NCBI RefSeq assembly: GCF_023155805.1
Contig: NZ_JAKNUW010000004.1
Location: 62,001-126,000 of the forward strand
Origin: Micrococcus lacusdianchii
GTDB lineage: Bacteria; Actinomycetota; Actinomycetes; Actinomycetales; Micrococcaceae
Direction of reading: 5' to 3'
Length of the DNA stretch: 64,000 bases
How positions within the stretch are numbered: the stretch's first letter is position 1; each line of letters begins with the position of its first letter. This document shows, in pieces, positions 44,597 to 53,428 of this stretch. The notes under the pieces are model-generated. The model was given only the letters and a program-made list of their open reading frames with translations. It had not been told where the DNA came from and did not search any database. The position numbers and the translations under genes are program-made.

Positions 44597-45751
44597 TCAG
44601 GCGGAGGCGCCGTCCTCGAACTCCGGCAGCCGCTCGCCGACGCCCAGCAGGGCGGCGATGGCCGAGACCGTGCGCTCGGCGGCCCGGCCGTCCCCGTACG
44701 GGTTGACGGCGTTGGCCATGGCGGCGTACGCGGCCTCGTCCGTGAGCAGGCGGGCGACCTCGTCGACCACCACCTGCTCGTCCGTGCCGATCAGACGCAC
44801 GGTGCCCGCGGTGACGGCCTCGGGGCGCTCGGTGTTCTCCCGCATCGCCAGGACGGGCTTGCCGAGCGAGGGGGCCTCCTCCTGCACGCCGCCCGAGTCC
44901 GTGAGCACCACGTGGGCCACCGAGAGCAGGTGGGTGAACTCGCCGTACGCCAGGGGTTCGGTGACCAGCACGTTCCCGAGGCCCTCGAGGGCGGGGAGGA
45001 CGGCCTCGCGGACCACCGGGTTGCGGTGCGCCGGGAGGACGAACGTGACGTCGGCGTGGGCCCGGGCCAGGCGGGCCAGCGCCCGTCCGACGCCGCGCAT
45101 GGCGTCCCCCTGGTTCTCGCGCCGGTGGGTGGTCACCAGCACCACGGGGCGGCCCGAGGCCTCCAGCGCGGCCAGGCGCTCGTCCTCGAAGGGCACGTGC
45201 GCGGCCACGGCCTCCAGCAGGGCGTCGATCACGGTATTGCCCGTGACGTACACGTCCTCCGCGCGGACCGCCTCCCGCAGCAGGTTGTCCCGGCTGACCC
45301 GGGTGGGAGGAAGGTGCAGGGCGGCGATCTGGCTGGTGATCTTGCGGTTGGCCTCCTCCGGGAACGGGGAGAGGATGTCGAAGCTGCGCAGGCCCGCCTC
45401 GGCGTGGACCACGGGGATGCCGCGGTTGAAGGCGGCGACGGCGCCCGCCGTCGAGGTCGTCGTGTCGCCCTGGACGACGACGGCGTCCGGTCGCTCCTGC
45501 TCGAGGACGGCGTCGAGCCCGTCGAGGGTGCGGGCGAACACGCCGTTGAGGGTCTGGCGGGGCTGGATGATGTTCAGGTCGTGGTCCGGGACGATGCCGA
45601 ACAGCTCGTTGACCTGGTCCAGCATCTCGCGGTGCTGCCCCGTGACGGTCACCACGCACTCGAACCGCGCGTCAGCCTGCAGCGCCTTGACGATGGGGGC
45701 CACCTTGATGGCCTCCGGGCGGGTTCCGTAGATGGGCATGACCTTGGGCAC
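44597..45751 (-). CDS. wecB: UDP-N-acetylglucosamine 2-epimerase (non-hydrolysing)
   Basis: A protein of 384 residues that interconverts UDP-GlcNAc and UDP-ManNAc. Signature blocks are YGTRPEAIKVAPIVKAL, VVTVTGQHREMLDQV, VVQGDTTTS, HAEAGLRSFD, and TDSGGVQEEAPSLGKPVL. With the dehydrogenase at 58621 it makes UDP-ManNAcA, the acidic sugar of M. luteus teichuronic acid. GTG start with GAGGAG six bases upstream. It is divergent from the ABC exporter genes. Confidence 0.95.
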   Translation of the reverse strand: MPKVMPIYGTRPEAIKVAPIVKALQADARFECVVTVTGQHREMLDQVNELFGIVPDHDLNIIQPRQTLNGVFARTLDGLDAVLEQERPDAVVVQGDTTTSTAGAVAAFNRGIPVVHAEAGLRSFDILSPFPEEANRKITSQIAALHLPPTRVSRDNLLREAVRAEDVYVTGNTVIDALLEAVAAHVPFEDERLAALEASGRPVVLVTTHRRENQGDAMRGVGRALARLARAHADVTFVLPAHRNPVVREAVLPALEGLGNVLVTEPLAYGEFTHLLSVAHVVLTDSGGVQEEAPSLGKPVLAMRENTERPEAVTAGTVRLIGTDEQVVVDEVARLLTDEAAYAAMANAVNPYGDGRAAERTVSAIAALLGVGERLPEFEDGASA

Positions 45752-45845
45752 AGTTGCTCCTCGTGACTGGACGACGGGCCGCGGGCGGCGCCCTTGAGGC
45801 GTGCACGGCTCGTCTCGAAGTGTACTGACCGGAGGGGTCGGGCCG

Positions 45846-45862
45846 GGGTTGCTAGAGTGAGC
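45846..45862 (+). promoter_or_regulatory. Promoter element of the ABC exporter operon
   Basis: GGGTTGCTAGAGTGAGC contains TAGAGT (45853-45858), a likely -10. The same 17-base string, with one change, lies at 53328-53344 before another operon of the cluster, suggesting shared control. Confidence 0.5.
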
Positions 45863-45923
45863 ACTCGCGGCGGGCCGAGATCGGCCCGGTGCGTCCCCCA
45901 GAGCTCGAGAGAGGGTGCCCGGC

Positions 45924-46811
45924 ATGGCCGAATCCGGCGATTCCCACAGCCAGGGCGGCACCGTCGTCCTCACGGTGGACGGCTCCGGCCTGGGACGCGT
46001 CGGCGCCCGACCGGGCCTCGGGCGGTACCTGGCCTCCCTGTGGGAGTTCCGCTCCTTCATCCTGTTCGACTCGCGCTCCCGGATCGCGGGGGCCAACTCC
46101 ACGAACGCCCTGGGCCGCCTGTGGATGGTGCTCAACCCGATCCTGGACGGCCTGGCCTACTTCCTGGTGTTCGGGCTGCTCCTGGGGACGGGGCGCGGGA
46201 TCGAGAACTTCCTCGCCTACCTCATCGTGGGTGTGTTCCTCTTCCGCTTCACCACCCAGGCCGTCACGAGCGGCTCGCGGTCCATCTCGGGGAACGCGTC
46301 GATCGTCCGCGCCTTCCAGTTCCCCCGGGCCACCCTGCCGATCGCCACCAACATCCGCGAGCTCCTGCAGTTCGGGCCCACCCTGGCGGTGATGGTGGTG
46401 CTCGTCCTGGTGATCCCGCCCATGGAGACCATCACCTGGCGCTGGCTGCTCATGATCCCCCTGCTGGCCGTGCAGACCCTGTTCAACGTGGGCCTCTCGC
46501 TGATCCTGGCGCGCATCGTGTCCCACTGGGTCGACTTCGGCAACATCATCGGCTTCGGCATGCGGCTGTGGCTCTACCTCTCGGCCGTGTTCTTCAGCGC
46601 CCGCCGGTTCGAGGACATCCCCCCGCTGATGACCGCCATGCATCTGAACCCCATGTTCTGCGTGCTCGACATCGCCCGCCAGTCCATGCTCTACGGCCAG
46701 CCCGCCGACCCGGCGCGCTGGGGAGTGCTGCTCGCCTGGACGGCCGCGCTGCTGGTGATCGGAGTGGTCTTCTTCTGGATGGCCGAGGAGACATACGGGG
46801 AGGAGCGATGA
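45924..46811 (+). CDS. Polysaccharide ABC exporter, permease (TagG/Wzm type)
   Basis: A protein of 295 residues of the ABC-2 type. An N-terminal soluble segment (VDGSGLGRVGARPGLGRYLA) precedes the amphipathic start LFDSRSRIAGANSTNALGRL and six helices. The segment GVFLFRFTTQAVTSGSRSI and the C-terminal helix LLVIGVVFFWMAEE are typical. With the ATPase next to it, it should export a lipid-linked wall polysaccharide. The ATG at 45924 fits GAGAGAGGG; the ATPase ATG overlaps its stop. Confidence 0.88.
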   Translation: MAESGDSHSQGGTVVLTVDGSGLGRVGARPGLGRYLASLWEFRSFILFDSRSRIAGANSTNALGRLWMVLNPILDGLAYFLVFGLLLGTGRGIENFLAYLIVGVFLFRFTTQAVTSGSRSISGNASIVRAFQFPRATLPIATNIRELLQFGPTLAVMVVLVLVIPPMETITWRWLLMIPLLAVQTLFNVGLSLILARIVSHWVDFGNIIGFGMRLWLYLSAVFFSARRFEDIPPLMTAMHLNPMFCVLDIARQSMLYGQPADPARWGVLLAWTAALLVIGVVFFWMAEETYGEER

Positions 46812-47764
46812 CCCAGTCCGACCCGACGACGTCCGACCGGTCCGCCGCTCCGCGCCACGCCCTCCCGACGCCCCCCCTCCCCCCCGCGCCGGCGGACCGG
46901 GTGGAGGATGCCGCCGTCGTCCTCGACCAGGCGGGGATGACCTACACGGTCCGCTCCGCGGAGGCACTCGGCGGCCGGTCCCTGCGCAGTCGGCTGCGCG
47001 GTGGCGCGTCCGGCCTGCGCACCACCACGGTGGAGGCCCTCAAGCCGCTCTCGCTCGTGGTCCGCCAGGGGGAGTCCGTCGGGGTGGTCGGCACGAACGG
47101 ATCGGGCAAGTCCACGCTCATGAAGCTCGTCACCGGCCAGCTCCACCCCACCACGGGCCACGTGTACGCCGCGACCACCCCCGTGATGCTCGGGGTCAAC
47201 GCGGCGCTGGTGCGGCAGGTCTCCGGCGAGGACAACATCATGCTCGGCTGCCTGGCCATGGGCATGTCCCGGGTCGAGGCCGAGGCCAAGTACGACTCGA
47301 TCGTCGAGCTCTCCGGACTGGAGGCGAAGGCGCTCCAGCTGCCGCTGAAGGCGTACTCCTCGGGCATGGCGTCCCGTCTGCAGTTCGCGATCGCCACGGC
47401 GGTGGACCCCGACATCCTCGTCATCGACGAGGCACTGAACACCGGCGACGCCCAGTTCCGCGCACGGACGCGCAGCCGGATCGACCAGCTGCGCGAACAG
47501 GCGGGGTGCGTGTTCCTGGTCAGCCACTCCATGAGCACCATCCAGGAGATGTGCACGCGGGCCATCTGGATCGAGCAGGGGGTCCTCACCATGGACTCCG
47601 GGGCCAAGTCGGTCACCAGGACGTACGCCCGCTACACGCGGAAGAAGGCACGCGGGGACCACGAGGGCGCCCTCGCCCTTCTGGAGGCTGAGCGGGGCGT
47701 CCTCAAGCGCACCCCCGTCACCTGGCCGGACGACGCCCGCCCCCGCCGCACCACGGCGTCATGA
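46808..47764 (+). CDS. Polysaccharide ABC exporter, ATPase (TagH/Wzt type)
   Basis: A protein of 318 residues. A Pro-rich leader of about 40 residues precedes the ATPase domain: Walker A GVVGTNGSGKSTLMKL, signature AYSSGMASRLQFAIA, Walker B DILVIDEALNTGD, and H-loop FLVSHSMS. The YSSGM form of the signature is characteristic of O-antigen and teichoic acid exporters. No long C-terminal carbohydrate-binding domain is present. It is coupled by ATGA overlaps to the permease before and the glycosyltransferase after. Confidence 0.93.
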   Translation: MTQSDPTTSDRSAAPRHALPTPPLPPAPADRVEDAAVVLDQAGMTYTVRSAEALGGRSLRSRLRGGASGLRTTTVEALKPLSLVVRQGESVGVVGTNGSGKSTLMKLVTGQLHPTTGHVYAATTPVMLGVNAALVRQVSGEDNIMLGCLAMGMSRVEAEAKYDSIVELSGLEAKALQLPLKAYSSGMASRLQFAIATAVDPDILVIDEALNTGDAQFRARTRSRIDQLREQAGCVFLVSHSMSTIQEMCTRAIWIEQGVLTMDSGAKSVTRTYARYTRKKARGDHEGALALLEAERGVLKRTPVTWPDDARPRRTTAS

Positions 47765-49548
47765 CGGGCGGCGGCCGCCCCCTCCACGTGGCCGGAGTGC
47801 TGCTCGGCCGCACCCGCACCCGCCTCGCCGACGGATGGAATGCCGCCGCCCGCCGGGGCCGGACCTCCACGGGCCGGCTCACCGTCCCCGTGTCGGCGTG
47901 GGCCGCCTCCTCCCCCGACGACGCCGCCCGGGACGAGGGTCCGCCGGCGCGCCGCGTCCTCCCGCTCCCCGCCTCGGCCCGGCTCACGCGCGCGGTCACC
48001 GGAGCCCGTCGGCCCTCGCTCGACGCGTGGAACCCCCTGGGACCGAGGACGCCGCAGTCCCCCGGCATCCTGCTCCTTCCCGTCGACCCCGCTGAGCCCG
48101 GGGCGTGGCCGCCCGAGGACGCCGCCGCGCTGGCCGCGTCCCGTGCCACAGCACTAAGGGGTGAGGGCCTGCACACCGTGGTGACCGATGCGCGGCCCCA
48201 GGGGCGGCGGATGGCGCGGCTGCTGCTCCGAGCCCAGGGCCGGCAGGTCCCCGGCGTCCTCATGGTCCCCGAGGCCGCGGTGGGCGCGCCCGCCCCGGCA
48301 CGCTGGGCCGAGGCGCTCACGCTGGTCGACGCCGTGGTGGTGCCCCACCCGGAGCGGACGTCCCCGGCGCTGCGGGATCTCGCCGCCGCCGCCGGACGCG
48401 CCGTCCTGAGCCCGGCGGACGCCGCCGCTCCCCCCGCCGACCTGGCGGCCCGCGGGCGGGCGGCCCGGCTCGAGCTGGTCCACGAGGGCCCACCGCTCAC
48501 CCCGCCCCCCGCGACGCCCCCGCGCGTCCGCGTGGGGGCCGAGCCGCGCCGGGTGGTCGTGGCGGGGCACGACCTGAAGTTCGCCGGCGGCCTCATCGCG
48601 GAGCTCCGCGCCCGGGGGCATGAGGTGCGGGTGGACGAATGGCGGGGCCATGCCCGGCACGATGTCGGCGCGAGCACAGCCCTGGCGCACTGGGCCGACG
48701 TCGTGCACTGCGAGTGGTCGCTCGGCAACGTCGTGTGGTACTCCCGACATCGGCCGGACAGAACCCGACTCACAGTCCGCACCCACCTCCAGGAGGCCTC
48801 GACCGAGTTCCCCCGCCGGGTGCGGCAGGACGCCGTGGACTCCTGGGTGTTCGTGGCGGAGCACGTGCGGGCGCAGGTGCTGCGCGACGTCGGCTTCCCG
48901 GCGGAGCGCGCGCACTGGATCCCCAACGCGGTCCGGATGCCCGGACCCGCCGCGCCGTCCGCTGCGCCCCCTGATCCGCTGCGCCGGTTCACGCTGGGCC
49001 TGGTGGGAGTCCTCCCGGCGCGCAAGGGGCTGCACCGCGCCCTCGACCTGCTCGCCGCGCTGCGCGCGGAAGATCCCCGCTTCCGGCTGGCCATCCGTGG
49101 CCACCGCCCGGAGGACGTCGCCTGGATGACGGCCCGCCCCACGGAGGCCGCGTACTTCGCCGAGCAGGCCCGCCGGATGGCCGAGGATCCCCTCCTGAAG
49201 AGCGCGGTGACCTGGGACCCGCACGGCCCGGACATGGGTCCGTGGTACGCACGGGTGGGCGTGGCCCTCTCCGTCTCCGACTTCGAGTCCTTCCACTTCA
49301 CCCTGCCCGACGGGGCGGTGCACGGATGCCTGCCCCGCTCCCTCGCGTGGGCCGGTGCGGACCTGCTCTACCCGCCGGACTGGATGGCCGCGTCGACGGA
49401 CGAGCTGGCGCGGGGCCTGCACGACGAGGTCGTCGACTTGGCACGCTGGACACGGCTCACAGCGGAGGCCGCGGCGTACGTGGCGGAGCGCTTCGCCGAG
49501 CGGCGCGTGGTGCCCGCCCTGGCGGACGCCGTGCTTGGCCTGCGCTGA
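47761..49548 (+). CDS. Glycosyltransferase with a GT4-like C-terminal half
   Basis: A protein of 595 residues. The first 250 residues form a divergent Pro/Ala-rich region of unclear fold. The second half (from VVVAGHDLKFAGGLIAEL) is a GT-B-like module: WADVVHCEWSLGNVVW, RVHWIPNAVRM-like ERAHWIPNAVRM, LGLVGVLPARKGLHRALDLL, and GPDMGPWYARVGVALSVSD. The same landmarks occur in the second half of the gene at 59941, so the modules are paralogous. The substrate is probably a nucleotide sugar of the wall polymer. It overlaps the ATPase gene by four bases. Confidence 0.78.
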   Translation: MTGGGRPLHVAGVLLGRTRTRLADGWNAAARRGRTSTGRLTVPVSAWAASSPDDAARDEGPPARRVLPLPASARLTRAVTGARRPSLDAWNPLGPRTPQSPGILLLPVDPAEPGAWPPEDAAALAASRATALRGEGLHTVVTDARPQGRRMARLLLRAQGRQVPGVLMVPEAAVGAPAPARWAEALTLVDAVVVPHPERTSPALRDLAAAAGRAVLSPADAAAPPADLAARGRAARLELVHEGPPLTPPPATPPRVRVGAEPRRVVVAGHDLKFAGGLIAELRARGHEVRVDEWRGHARHDVGASTALAHWADVVHCEWSLGNVVWYSRHRPDRTRLTVRTHLQEASTEFPRRVRQDAVDSWVFVAEHVRAQVLRDVGFPAERAHWIPNAVRMPGPAAPSAAPPDPLRRFTLGLVGVLPARKGLHRALDLLAALRAEDPRFRLAIRGHRPEDVAWMTARPTEAAYFAEQARRMAEDPLLKSAVTWDPHGPDMGPWYARVGVALSVSDFESFHFTLPDGAVHGCLPRSLAWAGADLLYPPDWMAASTDELARGLHDEVVDLARWTRLTAEAAAYVAERFAERRVVPALADAVLGLR

Positions 49549-49567
49549 CCCGGCACGGCGGGGGGCG

Positions 49568-51373
49568 TCAGCCCCGCAGCCAGGCGCCCCCGAACCACAG
49601 GTCCGCCGTGCGGATGCGCCAGAGCGTCTTGCGGAACTCCCGCATGGACACCCCCGCCGGAGGCGCGGCCCTCCCGGACTCCGCCGTCGCCTCGACGGCC
49701 CGCAGCCACTCCTCCGAGAACAGCGGTGCCAGCGCTCCGAAGCCCTCCGAGCGGACGATGTCGGAGGCCAGCTCCGCGGCGGCGGCGCCGGAGTGCTCCC
49801 CCCGCTCGGCGGCGGGGACCTGGTCGGCTCGGGGCTCGAGCGGGGGCAGCGGGCGCGTCCGCGCCTCGTAGTGCTCCCCGGACCAGGACGGATCGGGACC
49901 GCAGAGCTCGAACTTCCAGGGCTTGCCGTCCAGGGGGATGGCCGTCCCCTCGGGCCACACCCGGGCGAGGGCGCCGAAGGCGGCACGGTGGGAGACCTTC
50001 TCGGCCATCGCGAGCACGTCCGCCACCGCGGTGACCTCCGCATCGCCCAGGGGGTAGGCGACCATGGCGTCCGCGGAGTAGAGGCTGATGTGGCCCTGCA
50101 TCCACCGCCCCGACCGGAACTGGCGGGCGAACAGGTACATCGCCTCGACCGGGTTGTTCGCGGGCTGGGTCCGGAACCACTCGCGGAGCCAGGCGTCATG
50201 GCCGGCGCGGACGCTGGGGCGCACCGCCCCCGAGCCCGCGGAGAGGAGCGCCTCCTGGGCCGACTCGCTCGTGTAGCGCAGGCTCTTGGCGGCTCCGCCC
50301 TTGTAGAGCGGCCAGTTCCCGAGCATCACGGCCTCCCCGGGACCGCCGACGTCCGCACCGAGGTAGCGGCCCGTGTGGGCCTCGGACGGGGGGACGCCCC
50401 GACTCCGGCGGAGGGTGGCGCTCAGCTGCTCCGTGACGTCCTCCCCCGGGGCCAGGGGCGGAGTGGACATGCGGAAGGGCAGGCCGGCACGCTCCGAGAG
50501 GATGCGTCCGAGGCGGACGTCGAGGTCGTGGTCCTGCCCGTACGTCAGCGTCGAGATCTCCATGCCGCGGCCGCGCAGCAGCCCGATGAGGAGTCGGCTG
50601 TCCGCGCCGCCGGACACCCGGAGCTGCAGCGGGCGCTCCCCCACGCGTCGCTGCACGCGATCGGCGGACGCGCGCATCGCGTCCGCCAGCGCGTCGGCGC
50701 CCTCCTCGGGCGTGTGGTCGGCGGACAGCGGGTGGGTGAGCCCCGCGGGGGCCTCGACGTCCGTGACCCGGCCGTCATGGACCTGGACGGCGCGGTCCAC
50801 GGGGAGCACGCGCACGTTCTCGAACGGGGACTGCCCCGTCATGGAGTAGCCGAAGGACAGGTACTCGGCCAGGTAGGACGGGGAGAGGGCCACGGCGTCA
50901 CGGCGCCCGCCCGCCAGTGCCAGAGCGACGAGCAGCGGCCGGTTCGACAGGTAGACGTGTCCGCCGTCCTTACCCCAGTGGACGGCCTCGAAGGCCGGCA
51001 CCGTGTTCCAGGCGGTGACCCGGCCGGTCCAGCGCTCCACCAGCACGGCGGCGTAGTGACCCCACACCGGCCGCTCGTAGACCAGGCGCCCCGCCCGCAG
51101 CCGCACCGCGTCCGCCAGGTCGGCCGCATCCTCGGCCCCGGCCATCACGGCCCACCGGTCGCCGCGCGCCGGGAGCACGGGCTCGGTGCCCCGCCGGGCG
51201 AACACCAGGGCCGACGTCGAGGCGGCCGGGTGCACGAGCGCCGGCTCGGCCTCGTAGTCCATGCCTACGAAGGGCGCGTAGCCCCGTGCCACGGACTCGA
51301 GCAGGCGGGCCGTGGCCGCCCTGTCCTGCTCCTCCACCCGGGACGTGCGCACGGCCACCAGGAAGTCGGTCAC
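49568..51373 (-). CDS. Asparagine-synthase-like protein without glutaminase Cys
   Basis: About 601 residues. The PP-loop LRVSGGADSRLLIGLL (about residues 248-263) and following DHDLDVRLGRILSE match the ATP-binding domain of asparagine synthase B and beta-lactam synthetase. The N-terminal half resembles the Ntn glutaminase fold, but begins V-T-D-F-L, without Cys at position 2, so glutamine hydrolysis is unlikely. In this locus it may amidate or otherwise activate a carboxylate, for example of ManNAcA. GTG at 51373 is chosen for the GAGGAG upstream; an upstream GTG at 51400 has no ribosome-binding site. Confidence 0.75.
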   Translation of the reverse strand: MTDFLVAVRTSRVEEQDRAATARLLESVARGYAPFVGMDYEAEPALVHPAASTSALVFARRGTEPVLPARGDRWAVMAGAEDAADLADAVRLRAGRLVYERPVWGHYAAVLVERWTGRVTAWNTVPAFEAVHWGKDGGHVYLSNRPLLVALALAGGRRDAVALSPSYLAEYLSFGYSMTGQSPFENVRVLPVDRAVQVHDGRVTDVEAPAGLTHPLSADHTPEEGADALADAMRASADRVQRRVGERPLQLRVSGGADSRLLIGLLRGRGMEISTLTYGQDHDLDVRLGRILSERAGLPFRMSTPPLAPGEDVTEQLSATLRRSRGVPPSEAHTGRYLGADVGGPGEAVMLGNWPLYKGGAAKSLRYTSESAQEALLSAGSGAVRPSVRAGHDAWLREWFRTQPANNPVEAMYLFARQFRSGRWMQGHISLYSADAMVAYPLGDAEVTAVADVLAMAEKVSHRAAFGALARVWPEGTAIPLDGKPWKFELCGPDPSWSGEHYEARTRPLPPLEPRADQVPAAERGEHSGAAAAELASDIVRSEGFGALAPLFSEEWLRAVEATAESGRAAPPAGVSMREFRKTLWRIRTADLWFGGAWLRG

Positions 51374-51423
51374 GGTCTGCTCCTCAATCTCGGACCACAC
51401 CCGGCACTGGGGGCGGGGCGGCG

Positions 51424-53238
51424 TCAGTCTCGCCCGGGAGGGACCTCCACGCCGAGCCGTTCATAGAGGTCACGATACCGCCGTGCATTCGCCGCCCAGG
51501 TGCGGGTGCCCACGGCCCAGGCGCGTCCGGCGGATCCGAGCGCCTCCCGCCGTCCGGGCTCCGCGATGAGGTCCCCGAGGCGGCGCGCCCACGCCGCCGG
51601 GTCCTCCGCCGGCACGAGCGCTCCGGTGACGCCGTCCTGCACGAGCTCGGCGAGCGCGGGGAGGTCCGAGGCCACCACGGGCGTGCCCACGGCGGACGCC
51701 TCCACCGACTTCATGGGCGTCACCGCGCGGGTGACCGGGAGGTCGCGGCGGGGCACGGTGAATACGTCCAGGCTGACCTGCTCCCAGAGCGCCTCGGACT
51801 GGGCGACGCGGCCGGGGAAGCGCACGCGGTCCGCGATTCCGAGGTCGGAGGCGAGGCTGCGGAGGGCCGGAAGGCTGGCCCCGTCACCGGCGATGGACAC
51901 CCGCAGGTCGGGATGGCCCGGCATCAGGAGGGCCGCGGCGCGCAGGAGGGTGTCGAGGCCCTCGTATCCCACCAGGGAGGACACGGTGCCGATGTACACG
52001 TGGTCCTCGGCCAGCCCCAGACGGCGGCGGGCCTCGGCACGGGTGGGCGGCTCGGCCAGGAACGCCTCGCCGATCGCGTTGGGGCACACCGTGATGTCCT
52101 CCGCGGCCACGCCCTGGGCGCGCAGGCGGGCGGCCATGGTCTCCCCCAGGGTCACGACGGCGTCCGCGGACCGTGCCGCCTCCTCCTCCCGCGCCACGAA
52201 CTCGCGGTAGCGCTGGGAGGTGAGGGCGGCGTCGTCGCGCTGGGACGCCCACGTGTCCGCGAGCTGGCCCCGGACCTCGTAGACCCACGGGATGCCGTAG
52301 GCCTCGGCCACGGCCCGCACCGCCACGGCGTTCACGAAGTGGGTGGTGGTGTGCAGCGCCTGCGGCCGGAAGCGCTCGACCTCCGCCGCGAGGAGGCGCG
52401 CGTGCTGGTCGATCCGGGCCGCGGTGCCCTGGGCCAGGCGCCACGGGGTGAGGCGGCGGTAGCGGACACCGTCCACCACGTCCTCGCGTGCCGCCCACGG
52501 GACGCCCACCTGGGCCGGCCAGCCCGGCCTGGTGACGGCCTCCACATGGATCCCGGCGTCCGCGAGCGCGCGCAGCGTCGAGTGGCTGCGCTGCGCGTAG
52601 CCGGACCCGGTGTGGGGCAGCGAGTTGGTGAGCACGTGGAGGACGCGCCCCGGCAGGGGGGTGTAGGACGCGTGGCGGGGCACGCGCGGGCGGTGTCCCG
52701 CGAACGCGGTTGCCTCCCCCGCCATGCGCCGGTGCAGGTCGCCGAGTCCGCGCCGGTCCGAGGCGGTGACCGCGGCGTCGAGGTCTCCGCGGTGCAGCGC
52801 CAGACGGGCGGCGGCGGCGTGCCACGCGGTGCCGCGGCCATCCTCCGGGACGGCCTCCAGCATTCCGGCGGCGAGGGCGGCGTCGCCCAGCAGCAGGGCG
52901 GCGTCCGCGCGGGCGACGGCGGCGGGCCGGGCATCGCCGGCCGCTCCGGCGCGCTCATCATCGGCGACCCGGGCGCGGGCCTCGGCGGTGCGGCCCTGCA
53001 TCTCCAGTCCCACGGCGGCGGCCACGGAGCCGAGCCCCGGACCTCGACCGGCGGTGGCGACGAGCGTGCCGAGGGGGCCCCGCCACGCGGCGGGCAGCCG
53101 ACGGGAGCCCTGCAGGAGCAGCCGCAGCGGATCGTCCACCACGTGCTCGGCGACGATCTGGGCGGTCAGCGCGGCGTGGCGCGCCCACGGGACTTCCCGC
53201 ACTCGTCCCAGGAGACCGGAGATGCTCCGCTGATCCAC
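51424..53238 (-). CDS. Glycosyltransferase family 4 protein with N-terminal helical domain
   Basis: A protein of 604 residues. The first 190 residues are Ala/Arg-rich helical repeats, perhaps TPR-like (DARPAAVARADAALLLGD; WHAAAARLALHRGDLDA). The GT4 domain follows: VLHVLTNSLPHTGSGYAQRS, WVYEVRGQLADTWAS, ITVCPNAIGEAFL, YIGTVSSLVGYEGLDTLL and EASAVGTPVVASDLPAL with the conserved Glu. It probably adds a sugar to the wall polymer. The GTG at 53238 follows GGGAGGG. It is divergent from the 53429 operon. Confidence 0.87.
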   Translation of the reverse strand: MDQRSISGLLGRVREVPWARHAALTAQIVAEHVVDDPLRLLLQGSRRLPAAWRGPLGTLVATAGRGPGLGSVAAAVGLEMQGRTAEARARVADDERAGAAGDARPAAVARADAALLLGDAALAAGMLEAVPEDGRGTAWHAAAARLALHRGDLDAAVTASDRRGLGDLHRRMAGEATAFAGHRPRVPRHASYTPLPGRVLHVLTNSLPHTGSGYAQRSHSTLRALADAGIHVEAVTRPGWPAQVGVPWAAREDVVDGVRYRRLTPWRLAQGTAARIDQHARLLAAEVERFRPQALHTTTHFVNAVAVRAVAEAYGIPWVYEVRGQLADTWASQRDDAALTSQRYREFVAREEEAARSADAVVTLGETMAARLRAQGVAAEDITVCPNAIGEAFLAEPPTRAEARRRLGLAEDHVYIGTVSSLVGYEGLDTLLRAAALLMPGHPDLRVSIAGDGASLPALRSLASDLGIADRVRFPGRVAQSEALWEQVSLDVFTVPRRDLPVTRAVTPMKSVEASAVGTPVVASDLPALAELVQDGVTGALVPAEDPAAWARRLGDLIAEPGRREALGSAGRAWAVGTRTWAANARRYRDLYERLGVEVPPGRD

Positions 53239-53297
53239 TGACCCTCCCGTGTGCCTGGTCTGGACGCCGGTGCACACGGAACGCGTCCGGTGCGCCG

Positions 53298-53344
53298 CCC
53301 ACTCTAGCCACGTCGGGCGCGCCGGACGGGTTGCTAGGGTGAGC
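53298..53344. promoter_or_regulatory. Back-to-back promoter elements (53238 and 53429 genes)
   Basis: On the plus strand, GGGTTGCTAGGGTGAGC (53328-53344) nearly repeats the element at 45846. On the minus strand, TGGCTAGAGTGGGC contains TAGAGT (53306-53301). Together they would drive the divergent operons; neither has a clear -35. Confidence 0.45.
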
Positions 53345-53428
53345 CCCGGTGCCGCCGCGTGACGCGCGGCACGTCCGGGCGCCGCAGCCGGCGCACCGGC
53401 CTGCCGTCCTCCGAAAGGCGAACCTCCC

